59,226 nt of DNA from Sulfurovum sp. (GCA_027071315.1 JALSUP010000133.1:1-59226), one strand, 5' to 3'. Positions 25,708-35,247 are shown, numbered from the stretch's first letter. Made by a program: numbers and translations. Notes: generated from the letters alone by a model not told the origin.

Positions 25708-27032
25708 ATCTTCACCCTCACTTCCCCCGTTAAAAGCCTCTGCATTAACCCACGCTTCTGCTCTTTGAGTGCTTCAAGCTCTTTTTTGAGTAGCTCTATC
25801 TCTTTATCTGCTGTAGTGAGGACTTGGGCTATTTTTTGTTGTTCTTGTTTTGATGGGAGTTTGATTTTTAATGATTTTAGTTGAGATGCGTATAGATGAA
25901 TAACAGAAACTCCTTGTGCCATACTAGCAATCTTTGTTTTTGCAACGATATTTAGATAGTAGGATAAAAATATACCATTATGATGAGTTCTGATAACATT
26001 GATGTCTCCACCAAGTCCAATATCTTTTTTTAATACACATGAAGCAGTTGCTAAATCAATAGCTGTTTCACCCGAAGCAGGTATCAATATGTCATTTACT
26101 TCACTTAAAAATAAATTCTCTTTTTCAATAGATGTCTTTGAGATAATTTCTTCTACTCTCTCATTATATTTTGTATAAAGTTCTCCATATCTGATACATG
26201 ATATTCCATCATCTGAAATATCGTTTTTTGAGATTCCTTTTCCTTTATGAAAAGTAGCTACTTCCCCCAACCGAACCTCTTCCCACTCCGGGGACGCGAC
26301 TTCAGTCGCGTTATCTTCAGCGACTGAAGTCGCTGCCCCGAAGCGAATTTCCCCACTCAAAAGCTTCTGCATCAATCCTTTTTTAAGCTGCTCTTTCTCA
26401 ACAAGGAGTGCTTCTTGTTTGCTGATGGCTTTGTCCCCTGTGGTGAGGATTTGGGCTATTTCTTGTTGTTCTTTTAGGGGTGGAAATGGTATTTTTTGCT
26501 TTAACCAACTTTGGGTTTTAAAAAGTAATTTTTCAATATGTACACCATCACTGTAATTATAAAAAGTTTGACTAAACTTAGGTAAACGAACATAGTAATT
26601 AAAAAATTCTTGAATTAAAAGTTCAATATTTGGCTGAAAAACATTATATTCATTTGAAACAATAGCTCCATCAAGTTCTTTCGGAACTAAGCCACACGCA
26701 CCATGTGAAATCTGCCTTTTTGAAATTACAAAGTTATTTTCACGAACATAGAATTGATTTTTAACCAAAATTTCTTTTCCCTTAAATAAACCTCTGCTAT
26801 CTACACCACCGAATCTTCTTCTAACTGTAATTAATTCATATTCTTTTTCATCTTCCATTTTAAGAGGTTTAAGAGTTAAATTTAAAACATCTTTTAATCT
26901 ATACTCCTCCCAATCCTCAGGAATCACCCCAACTTTGGTCTGTTTATATCCCTTTGGGGACGCGACTTCAGTCGCGTTAATATGGCTTTTCTTTTCAGCG
27001 ACTGAAGTCGCTGCCCCTTTTCTTTTCATCAC
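25704..27032 (-). CDS. hsdS: Type I restriction enzyme specificity subunit
   Basis: YKQTKVGVIPEDWEEYRLKDVL; PFPPLKEQQEIAQILTTGDKAI; second TRD; KLPSKQEQQKIAQVLTTADKEIELLKKELEALKEQKRGLMQRLLTGEVRV. Confidence 0.95.
   Translation of the reverse strand: MMKRKGAATSVAEKKSHINATEVASPKGYKQTKVGVIPEDWEEYRLKDVLNLTLKPLKMEDEKEYELITVRRRFGGVDSRGLFKGKEILVKNQFYVRENNFVISKRQISHGACGLVPKELDGAIVSNEYNVFQPNIELLIQEFFNYYVRLPKFSQTFYNYSDGVHIEKLLFKTQSWLKQKIPFPPLKEQQEIAQILTTGDKAISKQEALLVEKEQLKKGLMQKLLSGEIRFGAATSVAEDNATEVASPEWEEVRLGEVATFHKGKGISKNDISDDGISCIRYGELYTKYNERVEEIISKTSIEKENLFLSEVNDILIPASGETAIDLATASCVLKKDIGLGGDINVIRTHHNGIFLSYYLNIVAKTKIASMAQGVSVIHLYASQLKSLKIKLPSKQEQQKIAQVLTTADKEIELLKKELEALKEQKRGLMQRLLTGEVRVKI
26290..26339 (-). 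repeat. 50-bp shortened REP/BIME double hairpin, copy H (between the two TRD modules of hsdS)
   Basis: GGGGACGCGACTTCAGTCGCGTTATCTTCAGCGACTGAAGTCGCTGCCCC; encodes GAATSVAEDNATEVASP. Confidence 0.92.
26956..27017 (-). repeat. 62-bp REP/BIME double hairpin, copy I (5' end of hsdS)
   Basis: GGGGACGCGACTTCAGTCGCG...CAGCGACTGAAGTCGCTGCCCC; encodes GAATSVAEKKSHINATEVASPK. Confidence 0.92.
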
Positions 27033-28009
27033 AACTCCCCCTCATACAGCATATTCATCACCAGTTTAATGATGATCTCTTTTTGCTCAGGTGCAGAGGT
27101 GGCTACAAGCAGTGCCAGAGATGCCAACGCATTGTCGTTGATCTTTGGCTCCCCATTTGGTTTATGTAAAATGCCGTTCTTATGAAGGAACAATACAAAT
27201 AAAAATGCGCCTATTCGCTTGTTTCCGTCATTGAACGGATGCCCTTTGATAACATAGTAGAGTAGATTGGCTGCTTTTTGTTCTATGGACGGTAAAAGCT
27301 CCTCTCCTCCAAAACTCTGATAAATGTTCAGCAGGTTGCCTTTGAACTCCCCTGCTTTTTCCTGACCGAAAAGCTGTGTTGCTTCCCCTTTAGCGATGAG
27401 CACTTTTTTGAGTTCGGCGATAGCCTCTTTAGCTTCATCATAGTCAAGTATGAACTTTTGCTCTCTATGCTCCACCACCTCTTCTAAACTCTGTTCATCA
27501 TAGCCCTGTAACAAAGCCCAAGACTTCGCATAGTTTGAAATAATTTCCACAAAACCTTTGGCTTCTGTGATACTCAATTCCTCATTTTGTAAACCTTGCT
27601 TTATCAGACCGATTGTCTTTTCTAATTCCTGCAATTTATGTTCTTGAAGTTTTTCTTTATTAAGGGCGTAGCCATCAAACATATATCGTTGTAAAACATC
27701 CGTAGCCCATCTTCTAAACTTGGTTGCTTTCAATGAATTTACTCTATATCCCACCGATATTATCATATCAAGATTATAGTAGTTCATTTTCCTTTTTTTG
27801 CCATCTTTAGCAACTTGTTCCAAAATGGAACAGGTTGATTCTTTTTCCAATTCAGCACTTTTGTATATATTGCCTATATGTTTGACAATAGCTGGACGAT
27901 TTACATCAAAAATAGCTGCTATATCATTAGCATCGAGCCAAATGGTTTTATTCTCAATAGACAATTCTAATGAAACAGTTCCATCTTCATAAATAACTAC
28001 ATCACTCAT
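27029..28009 (-). CDS. RhuM domain fused to Fic/DOC domain
   Basis: IWLDANDIAAIFDVNRPAIVKHIGNIYKSAEL...YYNLDMIISVGYRVNSLKATKFRRWATDVL; C-term HPFNDGNKRIGAFLFVLFL Fic motif. Confidence 0.9.
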   Translation of the reverse strand: MSDVVIYEDGTVSLELSIENKTIWLDANDIAAIFDVNRPAIVKHIGNIYKSAELEKESTCSILEQVAKDGKKRKMNYYNLDMIISVGYRVNSLKATKFRRWATDVLQRYMFDGYALNKEKLQEHKLQELEKTIGLIKQGLQNEELSITEAKGFVEIISNYAKSWALLQGYDEQSLEEVVEHREQKFILDYDEAKEAIAELKKVLIAKGEATQLFGQEKAGEFKGNLLNIYQSFGGEELLPSIEQKAANLLYYVIKGHPFNDGNKRIGAFLFVLFLHKNGILHKPNGEPKINDNALASLALLVATSAPEQKEIIIKLVMNMLYEGEL

Positions 28010-29493
28010 AACCCAAGTTCCTCAAGATAACTTTTCATCTGCTTTTTCACTTCTGATAGTTCCTTTTCTATCTCGACTATCTTCTGCTTGCTAGCCTCTA
28101 TATCTACAGGCTCCTCCTCTTCAAAAGTATCGACATAACGAGGGATGTTCAGGTTGTAGTCGTTCTCTTGTATCTTTTCGAGTGTGGCAATATGGCTGTA
28201 TTTCTCTATCTCTTTTCTGTTTTTGTATGTGTCGAGTATTTTGGCGATGTGTTCGTCATCGATACTGTTTTGGTTTTTATCTTTGTTAAACTCACGGCTG
28301 GCATCTATAAAAAGCACATCGGTATTCTCTCTGCCTTTTTTAAAGATGAGAATCGTCGCAGGAATCCCTGTACCAAAAAAGAGATTGGCAGGGAGTCCTA
28401 TGACTGTATCAAGCAGATTGTCATCGATGATCCCTTTACGGATCTTCCCCTCACTTGCTCCTCTAAAAAGCACACCGTGAGGCAACACTACACCCATACG
28501 CCCTTGGGCATTGAGACTCGCTAACATATGCTCTACAAAAGCATAGTCCCCCTTACTCTTAGGAGGCAAGCCATACCCAAAACGCCCATATTTGTCATCT
28601 GCCAAGTCTTCTGCACCCCATTTGTCCAGTGAAAAAGGAGGATTGGCAACGACTACATCAAACTTCATGAGATGGTCATTCTCTTTATGGAGTGGATTAC
28701 GCAGTGTATCGCCCCAGGCGATGTTGGCATCGTTGATCTCATGGAGAAACATATTCATCGTACAGAGAGCATGTGTTTGACCGTTTTTCTCTTGTCCGTA
28801 GATAGCAAAGTTTTCATTACCCACCTCTTTACTCGCTTTGATAAGCAAAGACCCTGAACCACAAGTCGGGTCATAGATGCGGTCACCCTCTTGGGCTTCA
28901 ACAAGTTTAGAAAGCAAGGTAGAGACAGAACTTGGGGTAAAAAATTCTCCCCCTTTCTTCCCTGCATCACTTGCAAAATGAGAGATGAGATACTCATAGG
29001 CATCTCCTATGACATCATTACCCTTTAACATGGACGGACGAAGATCAAGCTTCTCATTAGCAAAGTCTTCCAGGAGATTCTTTAAGATGCTGTTACGCTC
29101 TTTGGTATTGCCCAGTTTACTCTCAGAGTTAAAGTCCACATTACGGAAGATGCCTTCAAGCTTCTCCTTATTGTCCTCCTCTATACGTTCCAATGCTTTG
29201 TTGATAATCTCTCCCACATTTGCAGCCTCTTTGTTCTTCAAGAGATAGTCAAAGGTACAACGCTCATCCAACACAAACTTCTCACGTTTCAAACTCTTGG
29301 CAATACGTTCTTCATTGCCTTTGTACTTCTCATGCAACTCTTCAAGCTTCTCTTTATAGAAGTCAGACAAATACTTCACAAAGAGCATCGTCAGCACATA
29401 ATCTTTGTACTCATTACTGTCCATCGTACCCCTGAAAGTATCACACGCTCTCCAGACAATATTGTTAATGGTCTCTTGTGTTGTTTTTTGCAT
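28006..29493 (-). CDS. hsdM: Type I restriction enzyme methyltransferase subunit
   Basis: GGEFFTPSSVSTLLSKLV; DPTCGSGSLLIKA; FDVVVANPPFSL. Confidence 0.95.
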   Translation of the reverse strand: MQKTTQETINNIVWRACDTFRGTMDSNEYKDYVLTMLFVKYLSDFYKEKLEELHEKYKGNEERIAKSLKREKFVLDERCTFDYLLKNKEAANVGEIINKALERIEEDNKEKLEGIFRNVDFNSESKLGNTKERNSILKNLLEDFANEKLDLRPSMLKGNDVIGDAYEYLISHFASDAGKKGGEFFTPSSVSTLLSKLVEAQEGDRIYDPTCGSGSLLIKASKEVGNENFAIYGQEKNGQTHALCTMNMFLHEINDANIAWGDTLRNPLHKENDHLMKFDVVVANPPFSLDKWGAEDLADDKYGRFGYGLPPKSKGDYAFVEHMLASLNAQGRMGVVLPHGVLFRGASEGKIRKGIIDDNLLDTVIGLPANLFFGTGIPATILIFKKGRENTDVLFIDASREFNKDKNQNSIDDEHIAKILDTYKNRKEIEKYSHIATLEKIQENDYNLNIPRYVDTFEEEEPVDIEASKQKIVEIEKELSEVKKQMKSYLEELGL

Positions 29494-30083
29494 TATTTCT
29501 CTTCCTTGTTTTGTTCTATTATGGTATCTAAAATTGTTTGTGAAAGTTGTTGTTTCTCTTTTTTTAGTTTCTCCAGTAAAGCAATTTCATTTTCAGAAAG
29601 TTTCATGACTTCTACAATATTTTTTTGTGTATCAAGAGGAGGTAAGACCACTTCAATATCTTCAAGATCTTTCGTTTTTATTGCAGCTATGCTTGTACCT
29701 TTTATCTCTTTTTTAAGCATTTTCTGAGTTGTAGAAGCATTAATATAATAGGCCAGGAATTCACTATCTATCAAACTGCTCTGTACTCTGATAATAGCCA
29801 TAAGAGAAGGAATGATCATCCCTTGGGTTTTTTCATCAATGTAAACAGCAGTGACAGGTTCTCTAAGTCTTACCACCACGTCACCTACTTGGCTGATGTA
29901 AGTGGTCGGGATGTTTTCAGTAGAGACGAACACATCTAAGTCGTTGCGTGTCAATGAAGTAGTCATATTAAACGATTTAAGCGTGATCTGTTTGTAATGC
30001 ACTCTTACAGCATCGGAAAGCGTTGCTTTCTTGCGAGAAAGTACCAGTCCTGTTCTGATCTCAGCAATCTCTTTTAGCTTCAC
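29493..30083 (-). CDS. Single-TRD (half-size) HsdS-like specificity protein
   Basis: LKEIAEIRTGLVLSR...VVVRLREPVTAVYIDEKTQGMIIPSLMAIIRV...IKTKDLEDIEVVLPPLDTQKNIVEVMKLSENEIALLEKLKKEKQQL; 196 aa. Confidence 0.8.
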   Translation of the reverse strand: MKLKEIAEIRTGLVLSRKKATLSDAVRVHYKQITLKSFNMTTSLTRNDLDVFVSTENIPTTYISQVGDVVVRLREPVTAVYIDEKTQGMIIPSLMAIIRVQSSLIDSEFLAYYINASTTQKMLKKEIKGTSIAAIKTKDLEDIEVVLPPLDTQKNIVEVMKLSENEIALLEKLKKEKQQLSQTILDTIIEQNKEEK

Positions 30084-30178
30084 GAAGATTCCTTTTTGTA
30101 TGCTTACATGAGGAATAATACACTAAAAGCGTGCACTTGTCAAATATTTTGTATTATTTCAACAATAAACAAATAATT

Positions 30179-31165
30179 TTAAGAATCCCAGTCAAGCAGA
30201 CGCTGCTGTCCTTCAAGTTCACGGATATGTGTCACATCCTGACTCATCTCTATGACCCCTCTGTAGGTTCTGTCTTCATCACGTACGGCAAAGTACTGAA
30301 TGTGTATGAACTTTCCTTTGAACTGTATCCAGAACTCTGCAACATCCTGTGTACCAGCTTTGAACTCGTCTAATATTCTCAAGACCTGATCCACACTTTT
30401 TGGCGGATGGCAGAACTTCACTTCACGCCCGATGATACCTGCAGATCTTGGGAACACTCTATCCTCCCCTCTGTTATAGAAGACGACCTGGTCATCTTCA
30501 TTGACATAGGTGATGTCCACAGGGAGTATTCGGAAGATGGAGTTGACCTGTGCCGGTGTGAGGTAGCCTTCATCGTAGTGTGTCTTGTCTTCTATGCCAA
30601 AAGGGAGTTTTTTACGTTGGGTATCTTCACCGGGGTGAATGTATGCATCAGCAGGGTAAGGGGTCGGAGGGGTGTCGAACATCCAGCCTATCTCTTTGTC
30701 TCCCTCTTTAAACTCTTTCCACTCCTCTTCACTCAGCATATTCATGGCATTGGGAAGCAGTCTGCCCTCTTCGACCTGCATGATGTGCTCCAAAGAACGA
30801 AAAACCTGCTGCGAGTTCATGATGACCGCTTCAATATTCCCCGCCTCTATGGCTTTTCTTGTCTCCTTGATCTCTTCTCTTATCTGGTCATGAAAGGCCC
30901 ACATATTTTCAGAAGGACTGGTCCAACCGTGTTTTTCAAGGTAAGGAAAAAGCTGGTTCTCTTTACGTGCAAAGTGAAGTTCTACTTTACCAAGTTTGTT
31001 AAAAAGCTCCTTGAAAAATTCAAAGTCCTCTTGTATATTGACCGATTGCAATTGATTGATAAGTTCACGGATAAGAAGGTTCTCTTCAAGGTAAGTACGT
31101 ACGGGATGACCATCGGGGTATTGACCCTCATAAGGAGAGGTATTGTTGTTTAGAAATTCACTCAT
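30179..31165 (-). CDS. DUF438 / hemerythrin-like domain plus PAS domain protein
   Basis: HPVRTYLEENLLIRELINQLQ ... ELHFARKENQLFPYLEKHGWTSPSENMWAFHDQIREEIKE ... PAS FNRGEDRVFPRSAGIIGREVKFCHPPKSVDQV. Confidence 0.85.
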   Translation of the reverse strand: MSEFLNNNTSPYEGQYPDGHPVRTYLEENLLIRELINQLQSVNIQEDFEFFKELFNKLGKVELHFARKENQLFPYLEKHGWTSPSENMWAFHDQIREEIKETRKAIEAGNIEAVIMNSQQVFRSLEHIMQVEEGRLLPNAMNMLSEEEWKEFKEGDKEIGWMFDTPPTPYPADAYIHPGEDTQRKKLPFGIEDKTHYDEGYLTPAQVNSIFRILPVDITYVNEDDQVVFYNRGEDRVFPRSAGIIGREVKFCHPPKSVDQVLRILDEFKAGTQDVAEFWIQFKGKFIHIQYFAVRDEDRTYRGVIEMSQDVTHIRELEGQQRLLDWDS

Positions 31166-31217
31166 TTGACTGCCTGTTAGTTAATTTTCCGCAGTATAGT
31201 CAAATGCATGCTGACAA

Positions 31218-31237
31218 CTCTTGACGGGTGTCAAGAG
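31218..31237. terminator. Perfect 8-bp stem hairpin, putative terminator of the Lys-rich gene
   Basis: CTCTTGAC-GGGT-GTCAAGAG; no clear T-tract. Confidence 0.35.
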
Positions 31238-31255
31238 AAGATCAACTATATTTAA

Positions 31256-31504
31256 TTACTTCTTTTTGCCAGACTTCTTCTTAGACTTTTTCTTGTTACT
31301 CTTCTTTTTACCCTCTTTTTTCTTCTTCGCTTTTACTTTTTTATTCTTTTTAGAGACAGGCTTTTTTGCTTTCTCTTTTTTCTTGTCACTTTTCTTTTTC
31401 TCAGCCTTCTTTTTGGCCTTTTTCTTTTCAGTTTTCTTCTTCTCTTTTTTCGCTAATGCTTTTTGAGCTTTCTTCTCTTCTTCTTTCTTTGATGCTTTTG
31501 CCAT
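31256..31504 (-). CDS. Lysine-rich small basic protein (47 of 82 residues Lys by count)
   Basis: [33 protein letters not shown]...SGKKK. Confidence 0.6.
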   Translation of the reverse strand: MAKASKKEEEKKAQKALAKKEKKKTEKKKAKKKAEKKKSDKKKEKAKKPVSKKNKKVKAKKKKEGKKKSNKKKSKKKSGKKK

Positions 31505-31619
31505 GGTGGCTCCTTTTAATTTTAAGATAACTTATTATAAGACGATACAGTATGAAAGTCAAGTTTTTGGAACTTTAGAGAACTTTTGTATAATATACCA
31601 TCATAAAAAAGGAAGCAGC

Positions 31620-32180
31620 ATGACATTGACAGCAGAAGAGAGAAGCATTATTATGGAGAGTATCCGTGATATTCCTGATTTTCCCAAACCGGGGATTGTT
31701 TTTAAAGATATTACGACTTTACTGGGGAACCCTCAAGCCTTTGATACACTCATGAACCATCTAGAGAAGCGTTATGCAGGGTATGAACTTGACTATGTGG
31801 CGGGCATAGATGCCAGAGGGTTCATCTTTGGTGCGGCTTTGGCTGACAGACTCAATGTGGGCTTTGTTCCTGTGCGTAAAAAAGGAAAACTCCCCTACAC
31901 GACCGTGGCAGAAAAGTACAGCCTTGAGTATGGCTTTGATGAAGTGGAGATACACATAGATTCTTTTGGTGAAAACGGACTCTGCCCCTCAGGAACACCG
32001 GCAAAGGTTTTGCTCATTGATGACCTGATCGCTACTGGAGGAACGGCCAAAGCTGCCGCCTCTCTCATAGACAAAGTGGGCGCAGAGTGTGTCGAAGCCT
32101 GTTTCATTATGGAACTGGGCTTCCTCAATGGCAAAGAGGGCATAGAAGCACCCGTCTACTCTGTTTTAGAACTGGATTAA
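31620..32180 (+). CDS. apt: Adenine phosphoribosyltransferase
   Basis: [52 protein letters not shown]; start moved to internal Met. Confidence 0.95.
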   Translation: MTLTAEERSIIMESIRDIPDFPKPGIVFKDITTLLGNPQAFDTLMNHLEKRYAGYELDYVAGIDARGFIFGAALADRLNVGFVPVRKKGKLPYTTVAEKYSLEYGFDEVEIHIDSFGENGLCPSGTPAKVLLIDDLIATGGTAKAAASLIDKVGAECVEACFIMELGFLNGKEGIEAPVYSVLELD

Positions 32181-32794
32181 GCATTTAGCAGAAGCGTGCT
32201 GCCAAACTTCTCAGCCCCTTTGGGGTTGGTACGATCCCAGCTTTTAAACTCTTTTTTCAATACATTTGTATAAAAGTTATCCAGCAGTTTTCTGTCTTTT
32301 TCACTTAGCTTTTCTATGATCAGTCTACCACCAAACTGTTCTTGGGCTAGAGGTGCTTTTTGCAATGGTTTATGTAAACGTTCAAAATACCCCGCTATTC
32401 TCGCTCGCCCTGCTTCATTATCTCCCCTAGTACCACAGACAATGAACGATGCAACGATCTTGGCTTCCATCTCAGTACTATGCTCCGAGAGAAGTTTTGT
32501 AAGACGTTTATGGGGGCCGTCTATCCAAATGCCGGAACCTATAATGAACTTGTCATACTTTTTGAGTATTTGAGAAAAGTTTAGCTCTTCAATGTTCAGC
32601 ACATCCACTTGACTGCCAATGCCTTTGGCAATCCACATTGCGGTGTCTTTGCTGGCTCCGTAGCGTGTGCCGTAGAGTATGGCTGTTTTGTCAGATGCTT
32701 TTAAAAGCAAAGGTTTAAGCCCTTCCCCAAAACTGTAAGCACTTGCAGAGGCAAGTGCGACTGCGATGCTCAGTAAAAAATCTCTTCTATGCAT
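32177..32794 (-). CDS. Flavodoxin-domain protein with N-terminal signal (HemG-like fold)
   Basis: [49 protein letters not shown]. Confidence 0.75.
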   Translation of the reverse strand: MHRRDFLLSIAVALASASAYSFGEGLKPLLLKASDKTAILYGTRYGASKDTAMWIAKGIGSQVDVLNIEELNFSQILKKYDKFIIGSGIWIDGPHKRLTKLLSEHSTEMEAKIVASFIVCGTRGDNEAGRARIAGYFERLHKPLQKAPLAQEQFGGRLIIEKLSEKDRKLLDNFYTNVLKKEFKSWDRTNPKGAEKFGSTLLLNA

Positions 32795-32920
32795 TTTGAC
32801 CCTTCTTAGTTACTACGGTAATATTTTACAGAAGTAGACCTCAAATACACAAGCAATACACAGACTTTTGACTATAGTACAGCTCAAATAAGCCTATAAT
32901 ATCCGCCATAAGGAATTTAC

Positions 32921-33451
32921 ATGATCAAACACACTCTCTTACTTTTAAGCAGCGCACTGCTCTTCACCGCCTGCACACAGGACACCGTCGAACTTGCCGA
33001 CCCTGACATGAAGGTCTCTGCTAAAAATGCGGCCACCGTACTCATAGCTGTTGACGGAGACAAAACCAGAGCTGTCCGACACCTTGTGATAGGAACAGAC
33101 GAAGCCCCTCTGGATTATGAACTCTATTTTCATGACAAGAAGATCAGCGAGGGATTCATAGCAGTAAAAATACCGGCGCCAAGTACGAACATCATTCTTA
33201 AAGAGTACTCACTCAACGGTCACTACGGATGCAGCCGTGGGAAATCGGGTTACGGTTCAGGCTCAAAACGTATTCCAAAAGTGCTGCCGGGTAAAAGCTA
33301 CTTCCTCGGGACCATCAACACAGACATGAATACAGTCTATAATGAAATGCCCAACAGGCTCATAGGTGAAGCGAAGTCAAAGTACCGCTACACCGCCCAT
33401 GGTGAAGACATAGAGAAGAAAACAAAATTTAAAAGTCATCTATCCATTTAA
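32921..33451 (+). CDS. Putative lipoprotein of unknown function
   Basis: Lipobox-like LLLSSALLFTACTQ. Confidence 0.65.
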   Translation: MIKHTLLLLSSALLFTACTQDTVELADPDMKVSAKNAATVLIAVDGDKTRAVRHLVIGTDEAPLDYELYFHDKKISEGFIAVKIPAPSTNIILKEYSLNGHYGCSRGKSGYGSGSKRIPKVLPGKSYFLGTINTDMNTVYNEMPNRLIGEAKSKYRYTAHGEDIEKKTKFKSHLSI

Positions 33452-33529
33452 ACATCATGCCAAGGTATTTAGACTGCCCTTAACATCGGATTTGCTATAA
33501 TCTCAGCACTTTAATACTGAGAGAAAACC

Positions 33530-34777
33530 ATGAATTTACACAAAGAAATTTACATTCCGAAGCCAAGCCCGCATGACCCTGATGCTCTGGGGCATTTTGG
33601 TTCTAAAGAAAATGGTCAGGTCGGTTTTGGCGGACGTTTTGTCCCTGAAACACTCATGCCTGCCCTTGAACAACTCAGACTCGACTACGAAGCAGTACGT
33701 TTCGACAAGGAGTTCTGGTCTGAAGTGGACTACTACTATAAAAACTACGTGGGTCGCCCCTCTTCTCTCTACTTTGCAGAAAATCTCTCCAAAGAGCTCG
33801 ATGCCAAGATCTACCTCAAACGTGAAGACTTGAACCACACAGGTGCCCATAAGATCAACCACTGTGTCGCACAGGCAGTACTGGCAAAGCGTTTGGGAAA
33901 AAAGAAGATCATCGCCGAGACCGGTGCAGGACAGCATGGTGTGGCAACAGCAACAGTGGCTGCACTCTTCGGTCTTGAGTGTGAAGTCTTTATGGGTGCC
34001 AAAGATGTGGCACGTCAGGAACTCAATGTGTTCAGAATGAAACTTCTGGGTGCCAAAGTGCATGCCGTTGAGTCAGGTTCAAAAACACTTAAAGATGCCA
34101 TGAACGATGCCATTCGTCACTGGGTTACCCATGCCAGAGACACCTACTATCTCATCGGAACAGTAGCAGGACCTCACCCCTACCCTATGATGGTACGTGA
34201 CATTCAGTCCATTATCGGCTGGGAAGCTAAAGCACAACTGGATGCAGTGGAAGGCTGTCTCCCTGACAAAGTCATTGCCTGCATTGGCGGCGGTTCAAAT
34301 GCACTGGGTGTTTTTAACCACTTTTTGGAAGATGAAAGTGTAGAGTGCATCGGTATTGAAGCGGGAGGAGAAGGACTCGACAAGAAACATGGTTGTTCTC
34401 TGGAAAAAGGGAGTCCCGGTGTCCTTCATGGTCAACTCTCCTATCTCTTGCAAGACGAAGACGGGCAGGTTCAGGAAGCCCACTCCATCTCTGCCGGTTT
34501 GGATTACCCGGGTATTGGGCCAGAGCATGCCTTCTTAAAAGATGAAAATATTGCGACCTATGATCACATTACCGATGATGAAGCTATCGATGCCTTTGTA
34601 TGGCTCTCTCAGGCTGAGGGGATCATTCCTGCCTTTGAGTCTTCCCATGCCATTGCCTACCTGAAAAAGATGAAACCCGAAGAGGTCAAGGGCAAGACCA
34701 TACTTGTCAATCTCTCCGGACGTGGAGACAAAGATATGATACAGGCACAGGATATTTTGGCCGATAAATTTAAGTAA
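33530..34777 (+). CDS. trpB: Tryptophan synthase beta chain
   Basis: [62 protein letters not shown]. Confidence 0.97.
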   Translation: MNLHKEIYIPKPSPHDPDALGHFGSKENGQVGFGGRFVPETLMPALEQLRLDYEAVRFDKEFWSEVDYYYKNYVGRPSSLYFAENLSKELDAKIYLKREDLNHTGAHKINHCVAQAVLAKRLGKKKIIAETGAGQHGVATATVAALFGLECEVFMGAKDVARQELNVFRMKLLGAKVHAVESGSKTLKDAMNDAIRHWVTHARDTYYLIGTVAGPHPYPMMVRDIQSIIGWEAKAQLDAVEGCLPDKVIACIGGGSNALGVFNHFLEDESVECIGIEAGGEGLDKKHGCSLEKGSPGVLHGQLSYLLQDEDGQVQEAHSISAGLDYPGIGPEHAFLKDENIATYDHITDDEAIDAFVWLSQAEGIIPAFESSHAIAYLKKMKPEEVKGKTILVNLSGRGDKDMIQAQDILADKFK

Positions 34778-34833
34778 CATTTTTCATACATAATAAAATA
34801 TGATATACTAATATTATATTTAAAGGATTATGT

Positions 34834-35247
34834 ATGAAAATATTTCTTCTTCTCTCCCTCCTGACTTACGCACTTTTTGCCATTTCTGTAGAAGAAGCGG
34901 TTAAAACTTTAGCCGCACAAAGCACGATGGAAAGTGCCATTCAAAAAGCAAAAAAAGAGAAAAAACCGCTCATTTTGTTACTTGTCATTAAAGATGGCTG
35001 CCATTGGTGTGAAAAAATGGTGCATGAAACCCTAAAAGACAAACATGTCTTAGCTGCACTAGACAATACAGTCACCCTTGTGGCAGACATTAACTCTCCA
35101 CTCGCTCAAAAATACAAAGCCGAACTCACGCCCAGTACACTTTTTATAGATGCAAAAACAGAGAAAGTGTTATATGAAGATGTGGGGTATGAAAAACCCG
35201 GTGCCTTTCTCATTAACATTATCTCCGCAGGAGATAAACTGGAGTAA
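34834..35247 (+). CDS. Exported thioredoxin-fold protein
   Basis: Signal peptide; LLVIKDGCHWCEKMVHETL; LTPSTLFID. Confidence 0.8.
   Translation: MKIFLLLSLLTYALFAISVEEAVKTLAAQSTMESAIQKAKKEKKPLILLLVIKDGCHWCEKMVHETLKDKHVLAALDNTVTLVADINSPLAQKYKAELTPSTLFIDAKTEKVLYEDVGYEKPGAFLINIISAGDKLE

Noticed and set aside
17682-27017. CRISPR-like direct repeats
   Set aside because: Repeats are 62-bp double palindromes at irregular spacing inside or beside ORFs, with no regular spacers and no cas genes.
17027-30083. Prophage or integrative element
   Set aside because: No integrase, structural, portal or conjugation genes seen; no flanking tRNA or att-like repeats recognised.
31256-31504. Phase-variable homopolymer tract in the Lys-rich gene
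   Set aside because: The A/T-rich codons are interrupted by G and C; no long uninterrupted homopolymer.
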